Below, piece by piece: positions 52,550-61,633 of a stretch of 64,000 nucleotides of DNA. The notes below the pieces were generated by a model that worked only from the letters and a program-made list of their open reading frames with translations, had not been told where the DNA came from and made no database searches. Positions within the stretch are counted from its first letter, which is position 1. Every line of letters begins with the position of its first letter. Location of the stretch: contig DHVP01000008.1 in NCBI GenBank assembly GCA_002412715.1, positions 28,190 to 92,189 on the forward strand, read 5' to 3'. Origin of the DNA: Deltaproteobacteria bacterium UBA5205 (GTDB taxonomy: Bacteria; Desulfobacterota; Syntrophorhabdia; Syntrophorhabdales; Syntrophorhabdaceae). The position numbers were made by a program, and so were the translations under genes.

Positions 52550-52939
52550 TTAAACCCTTCTGCGTTTCGGCGGCCTGCAGCCGTTATGGGGGATCGGCGT
52601 AACGTCCCGGATGAGGTGTATCTTCAAACCTGCACTCTGGAGCGCCCTGAGTGCCGCCTCACGTCCGGCCCCCGGACCCTTCACATAGACATCGACCGTT
52701 CTGAGCCCATGTTCCATGGCCTTTTTTGCGGCGTTTTCGGCAGCAAGCTGTGCGGCAAAAGGCGTGCTCTTTCTCGATCCCTTGAAACCTACAACCCCTC
52801 CGCTTGACCACGACACGACATTGCCCTGCGGATCGGTGATCGTGATGATCGTGTTATTGAAGCTTGACTGTATGTATGCTCCACCGACGGGGATATTCTT
52901 TTTTACTTTTTTCTTTCCGCTTCTTCTGACCTTTGCCAT
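52550..52939 (-). CDS. rpsK: 30S ribosomal protein S11
   Basis: 129 residues. GGAYIQSSFNNTIITITDPQGN and IRDVTPIPHNGCRPPKRRRV are the family ends. Part of the platform near the mRNA exit and E site; 12 bases before rpsD. Confidence 0.97.
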   Translation of the reverse strand: MAKVRRSGKKKVKKNIPVGGAYIQSSFNNTIITITDPQGNVVSWSSGGVVGFKGSRKSTPFAAQLAAENAAKKAMEHGLRTVDVYVKGPGAGREAALRALQSAGLKIHLIRDVTPIPHNGCRPPKRRRV

Positions 52940-52957
52940 GTACGCACCACCTCGTCG

Positions 52958-53323
52958 TTATTTTCGTTTCATCGAAGTCTTTCGAGGCCCCTTGCGGGTC
53001 CTGGAATTCGTTCTCGTCCTCTGTCCGTGGACAGGGAGGCTTCTTCTGTGCCTCAGGCCCCGGTAACATCCGATATCCATGAGCCTCTTGATGTTCATGC
53101 TCACTTCTTTTCGCAGATCACCTTCGACCTTGTATTCGTTCTCAAGGATGTCCCTGATTTTTGCGATTTCTTCATCGAGGAGTGTATGGGTTCTCTTGCT
53201 CGGATCGATCCCCGCCTGCGCCAGGATCCTGTTGGAAAGCGTTCTCCCGATGCCGTAGATATAGGTCAGGGCCAACTCGATCCTTTTGTCCCTAGGTATG
53301 TCAACACCAGCGATTCGTGCCAC
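52958..53323 (-). CDS. rpsM: 30S ribosomal protein S13
   Basis: 121 residues. ARIAGVDIPRDKRIELALTY at the start and GLRHRRSLPVHGQRTRTNSR at the end. Head protein bridging to the 50S subunit. It precedes rpsK by 18 bases. Confidence 0.97.
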   Translation of the reverse strand: MARIAGVDIPRDKRIELALTYIYGIGRTLSNRILAQAGIDPSKRTHTLLDEEIAKIRDILENEYKVEGDLRKEVSMNIKRLMDIGCYRGLRHRRSLPVHGQRTRTNSRTRKGPRKTSMKRK

Positions 53324-53334
53324 CTTTTGCCTCC

Positions 53335-53448
53335 TTAGCCCTGTTTCTGTTTATGTTTGGGGTTCTCGCATATGATCCTGACAACGCCCTTACGTTTGAT
53401 GATTTTGCACTTGTCACATCTCTTCTTCACCGAAGGTTTTACCTTCAT
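53335..53448 (-). CDS. rpmJ: 50S ribosomal protein L36 (zinc-type)
   Basis: 37 residues, read from the sequence directly. MKVKPSVKKRCDKCKIIKRK and the Cys/His pair ICENPKH form the zinc-binding C+ L36. It lies 11 bases before rpsM and nine after infA, the usual order. Confidence 0.95.
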   Translation of the reverse strand: MKVKPSVKKRCDKCKIIKRKGVVRIICENPKHKQKQG

Positions 53449-53457
53449 GCTTTCCTC

Positions 53458-53676
53458 CTACTTAACGCGATAAATGATCCTGCCTCGTGTAAGGTCATAC
53501 GGCGAGAGCTCGACAACCACTTTGTCTCCCCTCAGTATCTTGATGTAATGCATCCTCATCTTTCCCGATACGTGGGCCAACACCTTGTGGCCGTTGGGAA
53601 GTTCCACCCTGAACATCGCATTGGGCAATGGCTCCACGACCGTTCCTTCTATTTCTATACCCTCGCCTTTTGGCAT
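53458..53676 (-). CDS. infA: Translation initiation factor IF-1
   Basis: 72 residues. EIEGTVVEPLPNAMFRVELP, LAHVSGKMRMHYIKIL and VELSPYDLTRGRIIYR are the OB-fold signature. It occupies the A site during initiation. Confidence 0.97.
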   Translation of the reverse strand: MPKGEGIEIEGTVVEPLPNAMFRVELPNGHKVLAHVSGKMRMHYIKILRGDKVVVELSPYDLTRGRIIYRVK

Positions 53677-53685
53677 TTTACCTCT

Positions 53686-54435
53686 CTAGGCTTTGCTCAA
53701 TATCTCGGGACCGTTGCCCGTTACGGCAACAGTATGTTCAAAATGAGCTGACAGGCTTCCGTCCTTGGTTGCGGCCGTCCACCCGTTCTCTTTAATATAA
53801 ACCTCACTGTTTCCCATGTTTACCATCGGTTCTATCGCAAATACCATTCCGGGTTTCAGCCTGATCCCTGTTCCCTTCATACCGTAATTCGGCAACTGGG
53901 GTTCTTCGTGAAGACTCCTGCCTATTCCGTGGCCGACAAACTCCCTCACCACGGAAAACTTCTCTGCTTCCACGAAATCCTGTATCGCATGGGAGATGTC
54001 ATGCAGTCTGTTACCTTCGCGTGCCTCCGAAATACCCTGGTACAGGGCGTTTTCAGTAACTTCAAGGAGTTTCCGGGCGGCTTTCGAGATTCCCCCGACA
54101 GCGTAGGTCATAGCAACGTCCCCATAATATCCCTCGTAAAGAAGGCCGAAATCAATGCTCACAATATCATTCTCTTTCAGCTGCCGTTCTGACGGCATAC
54201 CGTGCACCACTTCGTCGTTTACGGATACGCACAGGCAATAAGGAAACCCGTTGTAGCCTTTAAAGGCAGCCTTCATATTTCCTGTCTTTTTTATCTTTTC
54301 CTCGCAAGCGGTTTCCAGGTCAATGGTCTTTGTGCCTGGCTTTACAAAATCCTTGAGATAGAGGAGCATTTCCATCGCCTTGCTGCTGGCGACCCTCATC
54401 CTCTCAATCTCTTCGTTTGTCTTTAGAAAGATCAT
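53686..54435 (-). CDS. map: Methionine aminopeptidase, type I
   Basis: 249 residues. Metal ligands lie in SIDFGLLYEGYYGDVAMTY, GHGIGRSLHEEPQLPNYG, FAIEPMVNMG and HFEHTVAVT. It removes the initiator methionine. In many genomes adk separates secY and map; here only 57 bases do. Confidence 0.96.
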   Translation of the reverse strand: MIFLKTNEEIERMRVASSKAMEMLLYLKDFVKPGTKTIDLETACEEKIKKTGNMKAAFKGYNGFPYCLCVSVNDEVVHGMPSERQLKENDIVSIDFGLLYEGYYGDVAMTYAVGGISKAARKLLEVTENALYQGISEAREGNRLHDISHAIQDFVEAEKFSVVREFVGHGIGRSLHEEPQLPNYGMKGTGIRLKPGMVFAIEPMVNMGNSEVYIKENGWTAATKDGSLSAHFEHTVAVTGNGPEILSKA

Positions 54436-54492
54436 TCCTCAGCTCAGAGACCCTTGCCCCTTTCATACGGGAGCCTGCGCCTCATACAATCT

Positions 54493-55800
54493 CTAACGTC
54501 GTCCTTTGATTCTCTGCGATTTCTTTACCAGTCCATCGTAGTGTCTCAATATGAGATGCGACTCGATCTGCTGAATCGTATCAAGGGCAACACCTACCAC
54601 AATGAGAAGGGCCGTACCCCCGAAATAAAACGGCACATTGAACTTTTTGACCAGCAACGTCGGCAGCACACATACAAAAGAGATATATATGGCCCCGATG
54701 AAGGTGACCCGCGTCAGTATCTTATCAATATATTCCGATGTCCGTTTTCCCGGCCTGATGCCCGGTATGTATCCGCCATACTTCTTCATGTTGTCCGCCA
54801 CGTTGTCGGGGTTGAAAACTATGGCAGTGTAAAAATAACAGAAGAAGATGATAAAGCCTATGTAGAAAACCTCGTGCAGCGCCGACCCGGGAGTAAAAAG
54901 CTCAGCTATCTTCTTCGCGTAGGGATGCGTGATAAAATTCGAAATCGTTGCCGGAAACATAATGATGGACGACGCGAAGATCGGTGGGATAACACCCGCC
55001 GTGTTGATCTTCAGCGGGAGGTGCGTCGTCTGCCCGCCCATCATCTTCCGGCCGACCACCCGTTTCGCATATTGCACGGGAATCCTTCGCTGCGAGGTTT
55101 CCATGAATATTATAAAGGCGACAACCGCAAGCATCATCGCGACAAGGACAAACACAACAAACCAGTTGAGCTCGCCAGTATTCACGAGACTCCATGTGCC
55201 GGCGATGGCATTCGGCATTCGCGCTACAATACCCGCAAATATGATAAGAGAGATCCCGTTGCCTATACCTTTTTCCGTGATCTGCTCTCCAAGCCACATG
55301 ATGAAAGACGTTCCGCCCGTCAGCGTGATCATCGTCATCAGCCTGAAACTCCATCCCGGATTGAAAACAACTGCCTCGCCACCGGCCCCGCGCATCTGTT
55401 CCAAGCCTATGGCGATGAAAAGACCCTGAATAATACTGATAACAATCGTCCCATACCGGGTGTACTGGGTGATCTTTCTTCTGCCCGCCTCGCCTTCCTT
55501 CGATAGTTTTTCGAGGGTAGGTATGACCACCGTCAGGAGTTGAAGGATGATCGACGCGCTGATATAGGGCATGATGCCGAGGGCGAAGATAGACAGTCTC
55601 TCCAGTCCGCCTCCGGCAAACATATCGAAAAACCCGAGCAGCGTCCCCTTCGCACGCTCGAAGATGCCCGCAAGGACATTTCCGTCAATACCAGGCGTGG
55701 GTATATGAATGCCGACACGGTAGACAGCAAGCAGTGCGAGAGTCCATATGATCCTGCGCTTCAGCTCGGGGATCTTTCCAATATTTTGGAAACCTCCCAT
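54493..55800 (-). CDS. secY: Protein translocase subunit SecY
   Basis: 435 residues, ten transmembrane helices. LALLAVYRVGIHIPTPGIDG, GIMPYISASIILQLL and the cytoplasmic loop PVQYAKRVVGRKMMGGQTTH are family blocks. It forms the inner-membrane Sec channel. The start overlaps the rplO stop by one base. Confidence 0.97.
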   Translation of the reverse strand: MGGFQNIGKIPELKRRIIWTLALLAVYRVGIHIPTPGIDGNVLAGIFERAKGTLLGFFDMFAGGGLERLSIFALGIMPYISASIILQLLTVVIPTLEKLSKEGEAGRRKITQYTRYGTIVISIIQGLFIAIGLEQMRGAGGEAVVFNPGWSFRLMTMITLTGGTSFIMWLGEQITEKGIGNGISLIIFAGIVARMPNAIAGTWSLVNTGELNWFVVFVLVAMMLAVVAFIIFMETSQRRIPVQYAKRVVGRKMMGGQTTHLPLKINTAGVIPPIFASSIIMFPATISNFITHPYAKKIAELFTPGSALHEVFYIGFIIFFCYFYTAIVFNPDNVADNMKKYGGYIPGIRPGKRTSEYIDKILTRVTFIGAIYISFVCVLPTLLVKKFNVPFYFGGTALLIVVGVALDTIQQIESHLILRHYDGLVKKSQRIKGRR

Positions 55801-56243
55801 TAAACGAGTACCTCCACGTCACCACCCTTGGCCCGAATCTTTTCGACGGCCTTCTGTGATGCCTTGTGAACCGATATTTTTATAGGGAAATCTATGTCTC
55901 CCACCGAGAGAAGCTTGATCCCGTCTTTCATCTTCTTGAAGAACCCTGCCCTCAGGATATCTTCAACGCCGACCTTTTCAGTGCCTTTAAAGACTTCGAG
56001 GTCACCGATATTGATAACGGAATACTCTTTGCGAAAAGGATTCCTGAAACCTCTCTTGGGGATCCTTCTCGTGAGCGGCAACTGACCGCCCTCAAAGCTT
56101 TTCCCTTTCGTTCCGCCGCTCGTGGACCGCTGGCCCTTGTTGCCATAACCCGCGGTTGTGCCAAGGCCCGATCCGGTTCCCCGGCCGACACGCTTGCGGC
56201 TCTTTTTTGATCCCGGGATTGGTTTAAGATCTGATAGTTTCAT
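55800..56243 (-). CDS. rplO: 50S ribosomal protein L15
   Basis: 147 residues. KLSDLKPIPGSKKSRKRVGR and the glycine-rich tail region GKGQ-like GYGNKGQRSTSGG are typical. It overlaps secY by one base. Confidence 0.97.
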   Translation of the reverse strand: MKLSDLKPIPGSKKSRKRVGRGTGSGLGTTAGYGNKGQRSTSGGTKGKSFEGGQLPLTRRIPKRGFRNPFRKEYSVINIGDLEVFKGTEKVGVEDILRAGFFKKMKDGIKLLSVGDIDFPIKISVHKASQKAVEKIRAKGGDVEVLV

Positions 56244-56429
56244 TTACCGAGCATCCTCCAATACTGTAACAAGGTGTATCACCTTTTTGACCATACCTCT
56301 GATCTCAGGGGTGTTCTTGACCGTCTTTTCCTGGTGCAGTTTCTTGAAGCCAAGGCTTCTCACTGTGGCTCTCTGGTCCTCAGGACACCCGATAAAGCTC
56401 TTTGTCCATTTTATCTTGAGGTGGCTCAT
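56244..56429 (-). CDS. rpmD: 50S ribosomal protein L30
   Basis: 61 residues. LKIKWTKSFIGCPEDQRAT and LGFKKLHQEKTVKNTPEIRG match bacterial L30. Directly abuts rplO. Confidence 0.95.
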   Translation of the reverse strand: MSHLKIKWTKSFIGCPEDQRATVRSLGFKKLHQEKTVKNTPEIRGMVKKVIHLVTVLEDAR

Positions 56430-56430
56430 C

Positions 56431-56940
56431 TTAACCCTCCTCGACCTTCAGTTTGCCTCTCTGCTTCAATGCCAATTCCGGCGATTTCAACAGGGAAAGG
56501 CCTCTGATGGTCGCCTTCACCACGTTATGGTAGTTCCTGGAGCCATAACACTTCGTGAGGATATTGGTGATCCCCGCCACTTCGACGACGGCCCGGACAG
56601 CCCGGCCGGCAATAACGCCCGTGCCTTCCCGTGCAGGTTTCATGAACACCTGGCTCGTTCCGAACTTTGCCATGATCTCGTGCGGGATGGTCCCCTTATC
56701 CACGGGAACTTCTATAAGGCTTTTCTTCGCCCTTTCAACGGCTTTTCGTATTGCATCGGGGACTTCGTTGGCCTTGCCCAGTCCGAAACCGACCTTTCCA
56801 TTCCCGTCGCCGACGACAACGATGGCGCTGAAGGAGAATCTGCGGCCACCCTTGACGACCTTCGCGACACGGTTAATGTAGACAAGCCTGTCCTGCAACT
56901 CGAGATCGCCTGCGTCTATTCGCTTTCTTTCAACCAACAC
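56431..56940 (-). CDS. rpsE: 30S ribosomal protein S5
   Basis: 169 residues. LQDRLVYINRVAKVVKGGRR starts the double-stranded-RNA-binding-like domain; VVGDGNGKVGFGLGKANEVP follows. Acts in decoding accuracy. One base after the rpmD start side. Confidence 0.97.
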   Translation of the reverse strand: MLVERKRIDAGDLELQDRLVYINRVAKVVKGGRRFSFSAIVVVGDGNGKVGFGLGKANEVPDAIRKAVERAKKSLIEVPVDKGTIPHEIMAKFGTSQVFMKPAREGTGVIAGRAVRAVVEVAGITNILTKCYGSRNYHNVVKATIRGLSLLKSPELALKQRGKLKVEEG

Positions 56941-56949
56941 AACCTCCCG

Positions 56950-57315
56950 TTAAAATTTTAACCCGGCTTCACGCGCCCCATCGGCGAGCGCCTTGATCCT
57001 TCCGTGGTACTTGAAGCCATTGCGGTCGAAAACAACCTCGGTGATGCCGAGTCCCAGGGCCTTTTTGCCGATCGCTTCGCCGACCTTTTTGGCAGCGTCG
57101 TTGTTGCCGCCGCTCTTCAATCCGGCCTGCACTTCCTTGTTTAGCGTTGAAATCCCGGTGAGGACCCGCTGCTCGGTGTCGTCAACCAGCTGTGCATAGA
57201 TCTGCTTGATACTCTTGAACACCGTGAGCCTCGGTTTATTCTGAGTGCCCTGTATCTTTTTTCTTATTCTCCGTTTACGTCTCTGCCGGGCTTCGACTTT
57301 ATCCTTTCTGTGCAT
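56950..57315 (-). CDS. rplR: 50S ribosomal protein L18
   Basis: 121 residues. KPRLTVFKSIKQIYAQLVDD and VVFDRNGFKYHGRIKALADG identify L18, which binds 5S rRNA. Nine bases before rpsE. Confidence 0.97.
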   Translation of the reverse strand: MHRKDKVEARQRRKRRIRKKIQGTQNKPRLTVFKSIKQIYAQLVDDTEQRVLTGISTLNKEVQAGLKSGGNNDAAKKVGEAIGKKALGLGITEVVFDRNGFKYHGRIKALADGAREAGLKF

Positions 57316-57326
57316 ACCGCTACTCC

Positions 57327-57863
57327 TTATTTCCCGCTTTTGCCTGCTTTCTTTCTCAGGACTTCGTTGGCGTATTTGATGCCTTTGTTCTTGTAGGCAT
57401 CCGGTTTTCTCAAGGCGCGTATCTTTGCGGCGACCTGCCCCACCAGTTCCTTGTCAATCCCGTGGATAGCAACCTGTGTCTGCTTTTCAAGCTGACCGGT
57501 AATGCCCTCGGGAAGAGCGAAGACGATGGGATGTGAATAACCAAGATAGAAGGTAAAGCTTCCCGTCTGGAACTCTGCCCGGTAACCGATCCCGACGATC
57601 TCGAGCTTCTTTTCGAAACCCTGCGACACGCCGTCCACCATGTTGGCTATGAGTGTCCTCATGAGGCCGTGATAGCCCCTGATGGTCTTTTCATCGCTTG
57701 TACGCGCAACGGTAACGGTGCTGCCGTCCACAGCGAGTGTCAATCCTTTAAGGAACGGTCTCTTCAGGGAACCCTTGGGCCCTGTCACGAAAACCTCGCC
57801 GTCTTTGAGTTCCAGCTTTGTTCCCTGGGGGAGTATTATTGGTTTTTTTCCTATCCTAGACAT
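57327..57863 (-). CDS. rplF: 50S ribosomal protein L6
   Basis: 178 residues. SRIGKKPIILPQGTKLEL starts the first of two repeats; IRALRKPDAYKNKGIKYANE is the C-terminal L6 signature. Near the GTPase-associated centre. Confidence 0.97.
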   Translation of the reverse strand: MSRIGKKPIILPQGTKLELKDGEVFVTGPKGSLKRPFLKGLTLAVDGSTVTVARTSDEKTIRGYHGLMRTLIANMVDGVSQGFEKKLEIVGIGYRAEFQTGSFTFYLGYSHPIVFALPEGITGQLEKQTQVAIHGIDKELVGQVAAKIRALRKPDAYKNKGIKYANEVLRKKAGKSGK

Positions 57864-57872
57864 ATATATACC

Positions 57873-58274
57873 TCACCAGATCACGAAGAGGGGCTCGCCC
57901 CCAACCTTGTTCTTTATTGCATTCCTGTCGGTCATAAGACCCTTCGACGTGGAGATGACAACGATGCCCGTCCTGTTGCGGAGTCTCGGCATGTCGTCGA
58001 CTTTTGCATACACACGCCTGCCCGGTTTGCTGATCGTCTTAAGGCCGGTAATGACGCTCTTTGAGTTCTCGTCATAGCTGATGTAGACCTTGAGAAACTT
58101 CTTTCTCGCTTCATCAACAAAGGTCTTGTAGTTTCTCACATACCCTTCTTCCTTGAGAATCTTGGAAATAGAGAATTTGATGTTTGAATAAGGAACGTCC
58201 ACCGTTTCATGACGCGCCGTGATGGCGTTACGGATTCTCGTCATCATGTCTGCTATTGGATCAACCATGCCCAT
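57873..58274 (-). CDS. rpsH: 30S ribosomal protein S8
   Basis: 133 residues. DPIADMMTRIRNAITARHET and VISTSKGLMTDRNAIKNKVG identify S8. The ATG two codons later is an equal start. S8 often represses the spc operon by binding its mRNA. Confidence 0.97.
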   Translation of the reverse strand: MGMVDPIADMMTRIRNAITARHETVDVPYSNIKFSISKILKEEGYVRNYKTFVDEARKKFLKVYISYDENSKSVITGLKTISKPGRRVYAKVDDMPRLRNRTGIVVISTSKGLMTDRNAIKNKVGGEPLFVIW

Positions 58275-58283
58275 ATTGCCACC

Positions 58284-58469
58284 TCACCAACTTGATTTTG
58301 TAACACCGGGGACTTCTCCCCTCAGGGAATAGGACCGAAAGCAGATCCTGCACATCTGGAATTTCCTGATAAAAGCCCGCGGCCTGCCGCACACGGCGCA
58401 CCTGTTACGCACACGCACCTTGAACTTCGGCGCCCTCTTTGTTTTCTCTATCATTGCTTTTCTTGCCAT
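58284..58469 (-). CDS. rpsN: 30S ribosomal protein S14, zinc-type
   Basis: 61 residues from the ATG at 58469 preceded by GGAGGAG. RCAVCGRPRAFIRKFQMCRICFR holds the C-x2-C/C-x2-C zinc site (C+ short form), the expected size for this type. Confidence 0.96.
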   Translation of the reverse strand: MARKAMIEKTKRAPKFKVRVRNRCAVCGRPRAFIRKFQMCRICFRSYSLRGEVPGVTKSSW

Positions 58470-58480
58470 GCACTCCTCCG

Positions 58481-59020
58481 TCAACTCCTGAAAGGCATAC
58501 CCATGAGTTTCAAAAGCTCATGGCCTTCTTCATCCGTCTTCGCCGTTGTTGTAATCGTTATGTTCATTCCCCTGGTCTTGTCTATCTTATCGTATTCAAT
58601 CTCAGGGAAAAGGATCTGCTCTTTCAATCCAAGGGTATAATTCCCCCGGCCATCAAAGGATTTCGGGGATACTCCCTTAAAGTCTCTCACCCTGGGCAGG
58701 ACGATCGTTACGAGCTTGCGATAGAACTCATACATCCTTTCCCTGCGCAGCGTCACCATGCATCCCACCGACATCCCTTCGCGAAGCTTGAAGGAAGCGA
58801 TCGACTTCTTCGCCTTCGTGATAACCGGTTTCTGACCGGTGATCAACCTGACATCACTCGAGGCAGCATCGAGGGCCTTGATATTCTGCAGGGCTTCCCC
58901 CAGGCCGATATTCACGGTGATCTTGACGATCTTTGGCACTTCCATAACATTTTTATATTGAAACCGCCTGACAAGGGCCGATTTCACTTCTTTTTCGTAA
59001 AAATCCCTATAAGTATTCAA
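58481..59020 (-). CDS. rplE: 50S ribosomal protein L5
   Basis: 179 residues. PKIVKITVNIGLGEALQNIK and LKEQILFPEIEYDKIDKTRG are the L5 blocks. It carries the 5S rRNA into the 50S subunit. Eleven bases before rpsN. Confidence 0.97.
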   Translation of the reverse strand: MNTYRDFYEKEVKSALVRRFQYKNVMEVPKIVKITVNIGLGEALQNIKALDAASSDVRLITGQKPVITKAKKSIASFKLREGMSVGCMVTLRRERMYEFYRKLVTIVLPRVRDFKGVSPKSFDGRGNYTLGLKEQILFPEIEYDKIDKTRGMNITITTTAKTDEEGHELLKLMGMPFRS

Positions 59021-59034
59021 CGACCGCCTCCCGC

Positions 59035-59358
59035 TTACTTATCGATGACCTCTTCGCACTTCTTGCAGAAACGTACCTTCTTGCCGTCCTCGAGGGTCTT
59101 CTTCCCCGTCCGGACAGGTTTCGCACACTTCTCACAGTAGATCATGACGTTCGAAACATGGATGGAGCTTTCCATTTCCATGATGCCGCCCTTGGCCTTC
59201 TGGCTCGGCTTAACGTGCTTCTTCACCATGTTGACCTTTTCGACAATCAACCTGTCCTTCTTCTTGTTGATCCTGAGGACTTTCCCGGTCTTTCCCTTGT
59301 CTTTTCCGGTCGTCACCATGACCAGGTCATTCTTCTTGACGTGATAAACCTTTTCCAT
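59035..59358 (-). CDS. rplX: 50S ribosomal protein L24
   Basis: 107 residues from the ATG at 59358. VKKNDLVMVTTGKDKGKTGK is the KOW motif. The C-terminus holds YCEKCAKP and RFCKKCEE, two CxxC pairs that make a zinc ribbon, as in several non-enteric lineages. Confidence 0.95.
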   Translation of the reverse strand: MEKVYHVKKNDLVMVTTGKDKGKTGKVLRINKKKDRLIVEKVNMVKKHVKPSQKAKGGIMEMESSIHVSNVMIYCEKCAKPVRTGKKTLEDGKKVRFCKKCEEVIDK

Positions 59359-59365
59359 AATTACC

Positions 59366-59734
59366 TCACACAACCTCAGGCGCCAGCGACACGATCTTCA
59401 TGAATCTCTTCGCACGAAGCTCTCTCGCCACGGGTCCGAAGATACGCGTGCCCACCGGTTCGTTATACTGATTTATGATGACCGCCGAATTGTCGTCGAA
59501 CTTCACGTAGGAACCATCGTTCCTCCGTATCTCCTTCTTTGTCCGGACGATAACGGCCTTGACCACTTCACCTTTTTTCACTTTGGAATTGGGAATCACC
59601 TCTTTCACGGATGCTACGATGATATCTCCCACCGTTCCATAGCGTTTTCGTGACCCGCCGAGCACCTTGATGCATCCCAGTTTTTTCGCACCGGAATTGT
59701 CGGCCACTTCGAGCTTAGATCTCTCCTGAATCAT
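59366..59734 (-). CDS. rplN: 50S ribosomal protein L14
   Basis: 122 residues from the ATG at 59734; the frame runs further upstream inside rpsQ. MIQERSKLEVADNSGAKKLG and FGPVARELRAKRFMKIVSLA are signature ends. RsfS, encoded elsewhere in the window, acts on L14. It overlaps the end of rpsQ by 20 bases. Confidence 0.97.
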   Translation of the reverse strand: MIQERSKLEVADNSGAKKLGCIKVLGGSRKRYGTVGDIIVASVKEVIPNSKVKKGEVVKAVIVRTKKEIRRNDGSYVKFDDNSAVIINQYNEPVGTRIFGPVARELRAKRFMKIVSLAPEVV

Positions 59735-60023
59735 GTGACACCTCGTTCTTGACCAAGAAAAGTTCCTCGTGTCTGACAACCTCTTTCACGAGCCAGCGTT
59801 TGTCCTTGCTCAGAGGCCTTGTCTCGACGATCAAAACCCGGTCGCCCGTCTTGACGGAATTATTCTCGTCATGCGCTTTGTATCTCAACTTCCTTTTGAT
59901 AAACTTGTGATACTTCGGGTGTTTGAGGAACTTTTCGACTTCCACAACAACCGTTTTATCCATCTTGTCCTTGATGACCTTCCCAACCATCTTTCGCTTG
60001 CTTATTTCACGTTTCGCTTCCAT
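59715..60023 (-). CDS. rpsQ: 30S ribosomal protein S17
   Basis: 102 residues, somewhat longer than the usual ~85. KMVGKVIKDKMDKTVVVEVE and the DRVLIVETRPLSKDKRW block identify S17. The last ~15 residues (LVKNEVSHDSGEI) extend into the rplN start region. Confidence 0.95.
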   Translation of the reverse strand: MEAKREISKRKMVGKVIKDKMDKTVVVEVEKFLKHPKYHKFIKRKLRYKAHDENNSVKTGDRVLIVETRPLSKDKRWLVKEVVRHEELFLVKNEVSHDSGEI

Positions 60024-60041
60024 GGGAACCTCTTTAAGCCT

Positions 60042-60227
60042 TTATTCCTTCTCGCTCAAGACGGTTTCTATCCTGGCGACGTCCTTCTTCAGTGTATTCA
60101 TTCGCGCCGTATTCTCGAGCTGCCCCGTCGAATGCTGAAATCTCAGGTTGAAGAGTTCTTCCTTGATATCCCTCTTCTTCTTTGCCAGCTCTTCGTTTGT
60201 CAGTTCCTTCAGCTCTTTCGCTTTCAT
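60042..60227 (-). CDS. rpmC: 50S ribosomal protein L29
   Basis: 61 residues, helical. MKAKELKELTNEELAKKKRD and LFNLRFQHSTGQLENTARM are typical. At the exit tunnel with L23. Its ATG overlaps the rplP stop. Confidence 0.96.
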   Translation of the reverse strand: MKAKELKELTNEELAKKKRDIKEELFNLRFQHSTGQLENTARMNTLKKDVARIETVLSEKE

Positions 60228-60640
60228 TGTTCCTCACTTCGTGTAATGAACTTGGTGCCGACAGGAAGTTTGAAGGAAGCAATTCTCAGCGCTTCGCGCG
60301 CCTTATCTTCGGGAACACCGGTGATCTCGTAGAGGACCCTGCCGGGTTTCACAACGGCCACCCATCCTTCGTTCGGCCCTTTTCCCTTACCCATTCGTGT
60401 TTCAGCGGGTTTCTTCGTTATGGGTTTGTCCGGGAATACTCTGATCCAGACCTTACCTGTCCTTTTGACGTATCTCGTAAGGGCGATACGGGCCGCTTCG
60501 ATCTGCCGGGCTGTGATCCATCCGCCTTCCGTGGCCTGTAGCCCGTAGTCACCGAAGCTGACCACGTTGCCTCGCTGTGCGACGCCCCTGAGGGTACCCT
60601 TCTGCACTTTTCTGTATCTTACCCTTTTTGGTGCAAGCAT
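60224..60640 (-). CDS. rplP: 50S ribosomal protein L16
   Basis: 138 residues. MLAPKRVRYRKVQKGTLRGV and KPITKKPAETRMGKGKGPNE are L16 signatures. Shapes the A site. Its start overlaps the rpsC stop. Confidence 0.97.
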   Translation of the reverse strand: MLAPKRVRYRKVQKGTLRGVAQRGNVVSFGDYGLQATEGGWITARQIEAARIALTRYVKRTGKVWIRVFPDKPITKKPAETRMGKGKGPNEGWVAVVKPGRVLYEITGVPEDKAREALRIASFKLPVGTKFITRSEEQ

Positions 60641-61284
60641 TACCGAGCCTCCTGAAATACTTCTCCTTTAAATATCCAAACCTTTATCCCGATGACGCCG
60701 TATTTCGTCGACGCGACAGCACAACCATAGTCGATATCGGCACGAATGGTCTGCAGGGGCACCCTGCCTTCACGGTACCATTCGGTCCGCGCCATCTCAG
60801 CCCCGCCAAGCCTGCCGGCACACATGGCCTTGATGCCCTTGGCGCCGAACTTCAGCGACTGCTGTACGTTCTTCTTCATTGCCCGCCTGAATGAAACCCT
60901 GCGCTCGATCTGCAGCGCGACGTTCTCGGCGACAAGCTGAGCATCCGTCTCCGGCCGTTTGACCTCAGTAATGTTAAGGATGACTTCCTTGTCAGTAATC
61001 CGCTGCAATTCGCGCTTCAGGTTTTCGACCTCGGCACCCTTGCGTCCGATCACAAGACCCGGTCTCGACGTATGGATGTTTATCTTGGCCCGTTTATCCT
61101 TGTTTGCGGCACGCTCTATCTCGATCTTCGAGATACCTGCCTGGTAGAGTTTCTTTTTCAGAAACTTCTTGATAATCAGGTCTTCGTGGAGAAACTTGGC
61201 GTAGTTGCGCGCCGCGAACCATTTAGAATCCCAGGTCTTGATGACCCCGAGCCTAAAACCGAAAGGGTTTACTTTCTGACCCAT
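60640..61284 (-). CDS. rpsC: 30S ribosomal protein S3
   Basis: 214 residues. MGQKVNPFGFRLGVIKTWDS, a KH domain with GLVIGRKGAEVENLKRELQ, and SRPGL. Forms the mRNA entry helicase region. Its stop shares one base with rplP. Confidence 0.97.
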   Translation of the reverse strand: MGQKVNPFGFRLGVIKTWDSKWFAARNYAKFLHEDLIIKKFLKKKLYQAGISKIEIERAANKDKRAKINIHTSRPGLVIGRKGAEVENLKRELQRITDKEVILNITEVKRPETDAQLVAENVALQIERRVSFRRAMKKNVQQSLKFGAKGIKAMCAGRLGGAEMARTEWYREGRVPLQTIRADIDYGCAVASTKYGVIGIKVWIFKGEVFQEAR

Positions 61285-61296
61285 TTAACCTCCAGG

Positions 61297-61629
61297 TTAT
61301 GCTTCATCCAGGATGAGCGTTATATGACTTAATCTCTTGCGTATTTTCGTTGCACGCCCCATTGCCCTTGGCATGAAGCGTTTCAGGACCGGGCCGCCAT
61401 CCACCATAACGGTCTTGACGTACAGGTTATCCACGTCAACATATTTCTTCTGACGGGCGTTGGCTATTGCGCTGTCAAGGAGCTTCTTCAGTATGAAAGC
61501 GCCTTTCTGTGGCATATAGGTCAAGAGCCCCGAGGCCTCGTTGACGTTCTTTTTCCTGATCAAGTCAGCGACGATCCGCACCTTTCTGGGTGATACATGT
61601 ATCATTCGAGTTTTCGCCGTGATTTCCAT
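61297..61629 (-). CDS. rplV: 50S ribosomal protein L22
   Basis: 110 residues from the ATG at 61629; the frame's earlier ATG lies in rpsS. RMIHVSPRKVRIVADLIRKK and RFMPRAMGRATKIRKRLSHI are signatures. Its loop lines the exit tunnel. Confidence 0.97.
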   Translation of the reverse strand: MEITAKTRMIHVSPRKVRIVADLIRKKNVNEASGLLTYMPQKGAFILKKLLDSAIANARQKKYVDVDNLYVKTVMVDGGPVLKRFMPRAMGRATKIRKRLSHITLILDEA

Positions 61630-61633
61630 TGTA

